From the NCBI GenBank assembly GCA_030512295.1, contig JAULSR010000002.1, positions 1,798,001-1,862,000 of the forward strand: a stretch of 64,000 bases of DNA, read 5' to 3'. Position numbers and translations under genes: made by a program. The stretch is from Bombardia bombarda. Lineage: Eukaryota > Ascomycota > Sordariomycetes > Sordariales > Lasiosphaeriaceae. Positions 58,511 through 64,000 of this stretch are shown here, piece by piece. Under the pieces are notes generated by a model, which ran no database searches, had not been told where the DNA came from, and saw nothing but the letters and a program-made list of their open reading frames with translations. Position 1 is the stretch's first letter. Every line of letters starts with the position of its first letter.

Positions 58511-60438
58511 ATGAAGCCCACGCCACTCTGGAGCTTTACGCTATTATATGGCATCTCCTTCGCTCTTGGGCAGGATGCAAGCCTCCCTGCCTGTGCTGGA
58601 AAATGCACGTTGCCCGCGTTCCAAAATTCGGGTTGCCAGACACTGGCTTGTCTCTGTCAGCGCGATCAGGAGCTACAGGTAAGCAACCCAGCTTGTTTCC
58701 TACCAATCCAGTCGTCGGCATTGACTAACATTCTGGGTGTCAGGAGATGTTTCAGTGTCTTTTTACCAATTGCGATGCCGAAGACTACGCTCCTGCCCTC
58801 AAGAAAATCACCGGTGACTGTATCAACGCTAGCATCACCAACACCGTACAAAGCCTGGTACACAAACAGGACTCCAACGACATCGTTGCCCGTAACGCAC
58901 CGGTCCTGCTTAACGTCAATCTTGAGATGGGACCTGGCGGGGTAATTGGACCTGGCGACACTGACAGCTCGGCAGCTTCCGCCGAGAAGTCAGCTCTCCT
59001 CACAAGCCCACAGGCTGACAGTCCAGCTACCAATCAGTCCCCAGTCGAGATGAACATCAACCTCAACTATGGAGTCAGCGCAGTCGTAAGCACAGCAACT
59101 GGACGTACAGCAACATCAACCTCTATTAATCCAGGTGTACACGCCGAGCGTATCCTTTCGGGAGTTGCCTCCATTCAGAACAATACATCTGCTCATGCCG
59201 ATTGTCCTGGTCAGACCAACCCACTTGACGGAACTGACAATAACAATCCGGGACCATTCGTATCAAGCGGACCTCCAATCGTGTCAAGCGGACCTCCTCC
59301 ATTCATCACAAGCGGACCTCCCTGCCCAAATGTACCAGACGATGGCAACAATGGATCTCCAGGCAACGGTCAAGGACAGTCACCGTCTTATCCACTGGGC
59401 GGGAACCCTGGCGGCCAGCCTGCACCACCGCAAGTGACAGTTACAGAGCTTGTGCCGATGGCACCACAGGCGGGCTCAGGTTCAGGCTCTCCTGGCCCGT
59501 ATGGTTCAGGGGGCGGGAATCCTGGAGGAAACGGCGGAAACCCGGCAGGCAGTGGCCAAGGTGCCGGCTCTGTTCCGTATCCAGCACTGCCATTTCCTCC
59601 TGGCTCAGGCGGTAGTGGGAACGGCAATGGGAACGGCAACGGCAATGGGAATGGGAATGGGAACGCTGACGGCAACGGCAACGGAAACGGGAACGGGAAC
59701 GAAGCTGGCGCGCCTTGCCCATCTCCACTCGACATGCAAGGCCCATTTGTCGAAACTATCATTGTTGTCGGAAGCCCAAGCCCCCTGGCCATGGTTCCGA
59801 CTTCGTGTCCTCCACCACCACCACCAGCAGCTCCGGCACCCCCTCCTTCTAGCATCGTCACAGTTGCTGTACCAGAAGCGCCATCGCCTCCATGCCCGCT
59901 GCCACCACCACCACCTCCTCCTCCCCCCCTCGTCACTGTTCTGGTAACGGAAGTGTCGCCAGCTCCTTCTCCGCCAGCATTCCCTCTTAACCTCGTCACT
60001 GTCACTGAAACGGAACTGGTACCATCTCCGTCTTCGCCACCATACGTTCCTGTGGTTGTCACTGTGGTTGAGCCGCTACCATCACCACCACCACAGCCTC
60101 CAATGTACGGACAAGCGCCCAAGACATGCGCAGTCGACGGGGTGAATCGTGTGGGCGTGGGCATAGAAACGCCTGAAACGACCTCATTCATCACCGTCAC
60201 GATTGGCATACCGCCAGTTCAGCAAGATCAAGGAGTCTCGATGGTCGACGGTTACCCCGGTAATGGTGGTGGAGGACAGGCCCCTGGCAGCGGCGGCGCT
60301 GGAGCTGGACCTATTGGCATATCTCAAGCCCCCCGAAGCCCCGGAGCCCCAGCACAAATAACACAATCTGTGGCAGGTACACGCAGGCCGTCCCTCCTCT
60401 TCTTACTTATCTGTACCCTGGCTTTCACTCTCTTATAG
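58511..60438 (+). CDS. GPI-anchored CFEM protein with Gly/Pro-rich stalk
   Basis: Exons 58511-58678 and 58744-60438 (donor GTAAGC, acceptor TCAG) give 620 aa. Signal peptide residues 1-20 (ending ..SFALGQ). The CFEM domain spans about residues 26-82 with eight cysteines at 28, 32, 42, 47, 49, 61, 66 and 82. A long low-complexity stalk follows: SSGPP(I/P) repeats near 180-200, Gly/Asn-Gly repeats at about 348-375, and a Pro-rich part with recurring VTV..E blocks. The C-terminus (RRPSLLFLLICTLAFTLL) is a GPI-attachment signal. CFEM proteins act at the fungal surface, some in haem-iron uptake, others in wall stability or virulence. The Asp usually found three residues before the CxC pair is Thr here. 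Confidence 0.93.
59617..59700 (+). repeat. GGNAAY hexanucleotide array coding for Gly-Asn repeats
   Basis: Runs of GG(G/C)AA(T/C) units encode alternating Gly-Asn, with one Ala-Asp interruption, inside the CFEM protein stalk. Such arrays change length readily. Confidence 0.85.
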
Positions 60439-62235
60439 GCTGCTATCAGTTCAGTCTTCGTGGGCTGAGCCCGACAACCTCGATCCTTCTCGCGAGAATG
60501 TTTCCCTTTGTGTCACATTTTGTTCTGGTTCAGAAGAAAAAAAAACAATCATATCTTAGGCCCAAGCTATATGCGGATGGAGACTGGTCTTCAGGAATAT
60601 TGGGCATCACGACGATTGTTATCAGCAAGTGGGAGGAGTAGGCTACTGTGCTATCATATTTTATGGAACAGAGGACTACTGTATTGATGGGGAATCAGCC
60701 TCGATCTGGTGGTTATTGTATTTATAAAGGGACGGAACGGGACAGGGACAAAAGGAGTTCGGGGCAGGCAAACAAAATAGACAGTAAATTATGCGTCTCT
60801 CTTATGCCTGGTAACCCTTTGTAATAACATCACCGTGAAAATGAAACCGCATGTGACATGTCTTCATTGAAAGGATGGAGATGATATCAAAAAAGTGATA
60901 AAAACAAGGTAACCAACCCATACGCCAGAAATGCTCAGCTGGTTCTTGTCATAGCTGCATGATTTGGCAGTAGCAAATGCACGTCAGAAACGAACAAATC
61001 ACCGATGCAGTCGAAAACAGATCTCGAACTACACGAGGGTGGCTATCACAGAATACGTCACAAAAGGGCAGAGTCAGATAAAACGATAATGATATAGCAA
61101 AGTAATGTTCAATTGTTGTGCAGCAGCCAGCGTGGCACGCTATTGCGCCATGCAATAATAAGATAACTAAGTCAACCCCAAAATGATACAGGCTACGCAT
61201 GCTAAGATCGTGCAAATAAATCTAGAAAATGGCCTTGAAACGAGTCAGTACAAATTGTCCCAGCGGAATGAGATGTGTTGTATCGTGTGAATCAGGTTTC
61301 GCATCCGTCTCCCATCACACTCCCAATTGTCATAGAAAGACAAGAGGGAAATGTGATGAAGAGACAAGTCAGAATATGTAAGAATTACTATCATATGTCT
61401 ACCAGATATAGTGCACCCGGCGAAAGGGCACCAACTGGCAGTATCAATCGCAAATTACTCTCATCATTGTGTGTGAGGCTGGTGCAGGGTATTCTTGAAG
61501 AGAAGAACTGAAAATGGAAAAACATACCGTGATGATCGTGCTGGATCAGCTCTCGAGAAAGACGCCCGTCGTCGTCGCAGACAGACGAACGAACGAACTC
61601 GAGAGCTAATTTGTGGGCCGTCGGTCGCATGACGCAAAGAAAACCCTACATTTGTGTGTGGCTGACCCGTTTATTTCATGGCATGAATGCCAAAGTCAGG
61701 TAGCACATCACAGAATGAAGGGAATTCCGAGGTCTGCCAGAGAACTGCGAGGCTCTTTGGTGTGCGAAGTTGTTTGTTGCTGGTTGGTGAAGAGGGAAAG
61801 AAAATTTTTGATTGGAAAGGTCTTCGATACTGTTAAATGCTTGGATATCTGCTGACATAATCCGCTGGTTTTGGCCCCACAGTGGAACTTCCGCGAGGCA
61901 GCTAACATGTTGGTCGGGCCGTTAATGATACGGGTTCCAGTCCGCCCTGGCCCGCGGCCCGGGTACAGTGGACGATGCGAATTATTAATTGCTCGAAAAT
62001 TATCAATTGCTCGAAGAATGATAGTAACTGTCATTTTACGTTACATGATCTGTATCTCGAAAATTGCTTAGATCAATTTCATTACTGCTTGTTTGTTACA
62101 ATTTCAAGCCTTCATGAGCACCGACCCGTCTCTTATCCAAACAACTAGAATAGACATGTACACAGACATGCCTCCTATTTATATAATGTACATATCGAAC
62201 ATCGTTAACCTCCAGAAGGAAAAGAGGAGGAAACG
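60439..62235. other. convergent spacer between the CFEM gene and the regulator gene
   Basis: About 1.8 kb containing the 3' flanks of both genes. ORFs are below 110 codons with no motifs. No RNA gene recognised. Confidence 0.5.
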
Positions 62236-64000
62236 TCATATATAAAAAGCCGTCCATCCGAAGCCCAAATATAATCCTTGTACATATACTCGCTGACCAT
62301 CCTCGCTTTCGTCGCGGGGGGGTCTCAGCACCAGTCCGCTTCCCAGATCCTGCAAGGAACCTATGAGGCTCTCGACCAGCGGCGGCAGCGGCTTACCACG
62401 GACCGGGAAGTTTTCCCGAAAGAGACCTTGGGCGATCGTGAGAACCATGCCGGGGTTAGATAACGGCCCTACACCGGCGTCTGTTCTCGCATTATCTCCT
62501 CTATCGGCTGTGTTATGCTGCAGCCCGGGAATGCCCCTGTTGAGCTGTAAAAATGCTCTTGTCTCTCTGTTCTCTTCGCCATCCAGCAGGACAAGTGCGG
62601 ACAATGAGGTCAAGCTTACCGATACCAAAGGCTGCAAGAAACTTTCTGCAAGCTCCGTCTTTCGTTTGAACCCGCTCCATAGACCTATGTCCAACTGTAG
62701 CATATATGCTTGGAGACAATCAAGCCGCCGCGTGTTGAAATTACTGGCTTCAAACTGGATAATATCAGATTCCAAAATCTTGAATAGACATGATGCTGTG
62801 GACAAAGTCTTACAATTGTTGCAAGGCGTTGTCTAACAACCTCTTGCATTGCAAGACCAAACTGCCAGACTGATGGTACGGCAATGAAGGATGCACCATT
62901 GGCTGTGACCGACGCGAGCAACTCGGGAAGTGTTTCCTCGGGATTCAAAGAGGGCGAATGTATCCAACTGTCACATTGATGCCTATCGTGCACAAGATGA
63001 GCTTGCAAGAGGTAGTTGAAAAGATCTAGAGAGGGAAAGGACAGGGCGCGACTCGGATCCTTGTTCTCAGCTAGTACCATGGAATAAAGACGGTCCCTAG
63101 TGACAGCAGACATCTTCAGTCGCTTCAGCCACCTCTCGGGGAGTTGGTTAAAAGTCGACGAGTGAGGGAGCACATGCTCATGCGAGTGCAGACTCTCGGT
63201 ATCTCTTCGTACATTCTCAATTGGCTCTATATCCCACAGCCAAGGCGATCGCTTGAATGCAGCATGATGGCGGGCAGACTCTGCATGGGCCCGACTGCCC
63301 GTCTCGGATGACAAGTTCCCCTTGGACTGGTGGGGGCTTGGGTCGTTTGATTCAAGCTGGGGGATTGCGAAAGTGTCGAAGTTGAGATTCCAGGATGTGA
63401 AGTCCATATCCGGAAAGAAGCCATGCATGGGGAAGGTATGGGCAAGGTAATCATAAATGAACCCCTCTAAGACGAGCTCAGAGGCGAACATGTCTTGCAC
63501 ACCGACGACGGGCATATTATGATATGAGTTTATACCATAGCCACCAGGGGCGGCGCCGTAAGTAGGGGTGGCCGTCATGTCGGGAACCATTGTGAGTTCG
63601 CTGGCAGACGGCAAGTGAAGGAAATGGACTCGGGATAAAAGTTAGCATCTTGCACTTCACTGATGTTGCAGGCAGTAGAAGCTACCGTCGCTGTCTGATA
63701 CGGTCCCGTATTTGCAAACGTGGCTTCTTGGGCGCGGCCTCGCATGGCAAGCCCTTTTCGAGGCAGCGAGAGCAGGGCTTCTGGTCATCGCACTCTGCCC
63801 TGGATGTAACACAGCTGAGACATGCTTTGGCAGCGCGATTGCTTTGGCGTATTATGGCGCGACCGTTGTCCTTGTCATGAATTGTCTCGTGGCGAGCGAG
63901 CATGTCTCTGTCAGTAGTAGCATGGCAGTTAGTGCGCCGTCAGCTGGGCCGAGGGGAACTTTGGAGGGAGACCCTTGGGCCAAGGGGCCGACGGGAAACT
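62236..64000 (-). CDS. C2H2 plus Zn2Cys6 transcription factor, 5' end outside the window
   Basis: Exons visible: 63907 to about 63702 (or 63686), 63628-62814, 62778-62620 and 62544-62236; the first exon lies beyond 64000. The first visible residues RDMLARHETIHD are the end of a C2H2 finger. A complete Zn2Cys6 cluster follows (CLSCVTSRAECDDQKPCSRC..C) with basic residues. The rest resembles the fungal transcription-factor middle homology region (QFGLAMQEVVRQRL, then LDIGLWSGFKRKTELAESFLQPLV). Regulators with a finger plus a Zn cluster are a known ascomycete class. The join at 62813-62779 needs an unusually short 35-nt intron or is a frameshift. Target unknown. Confidence 0.8.

Noticed and set aside
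59388..60209. 273-codon minus ORF, Gly/Thr-rich
   Set aside because: Antisense shadow of the Pro/Val-rich CFEM stalk.

Overview
The window is a piece of a filamentous ascomycete genome (Pezizomycotina, most likely Sordariomycetes). Evidence: short spliceosomal introns of about 50-120 nt with GT..AG ends and CTRAC-type branch points, fungal families (CFEM, C2H2/Zn2Cys6 regulator, Cms1, Nop6-like, Rac and Rsr1 GTPases), and a long AT-rich block of LTR retrotransposons mutated by RIP (repeat-induced point mutation: C:G to T:A, with many TGG codons turned to stops). Species cannot be fixed from the sequence.

Layout. 1-455 (minus) is the C-terminal part of an unrecognised gene ending close to a PCNA-interaction-like motif, with a duplicated promoter-like module at 519-1000. 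1038-3133 (minus) is a three-exon Myb/SANT protein. 3134-4955 holds no convincing gene. 4956-29048 is an AT-rich block built as a Russian doll: a 5'-truncated chromodomain Gypsy element A is split by a minus-strand Gypsy element B (7644-25529), B by a Copia element D (8307-19927), and D by a full-length Gypsy element C (11679-17466) of the same family as A. The junctions carry identical or RIP-compatible 5-bp target duplications. Smaller nested and solo LTRs follow at 27524-28778. Next to the block, 29058-30783 is a broken NLR/STAND gene remnant. A second small AT island lies at 31345-32010.

The gene-rich half contains Rac GTPase (33595-34595, +), a Nop6-like RNA-binding protein (36810-35470, -), a DUF7728-like secretory protein with an apparent 1-nt frameshift (38902-37643, -), a 938-aa membrane protein with an EGF-like ectodomain (43143-40265, -), Rsr1/Krev-1 GTPase (49820-48699, -), a PQ-loop membrane protein (55844-54198, -) whose frame needs a one-nucleotide exon, Cms1 (56959-57974, +), a GPI-anchored CFEM protein (58511-60438, +) and a C2H2/Zn2Cys6 regulator running off the right end (62236-64000, -). 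Two long spaces (43144-48698 and 49821-54197) have no recognisable coding genes.

Functionally the set is housekeeping and cell-surface/polarity: Rac and Rsr1 act in polarised growth, the Nop6-like protein and Cms1 in 40S ribosome assembly, and the CFEM and EGF proteins at the surface. There are no operons. The main novelty candidates are the one-nucleotide exon inside a cluster of microexons and the four-level retrotransposon nest.
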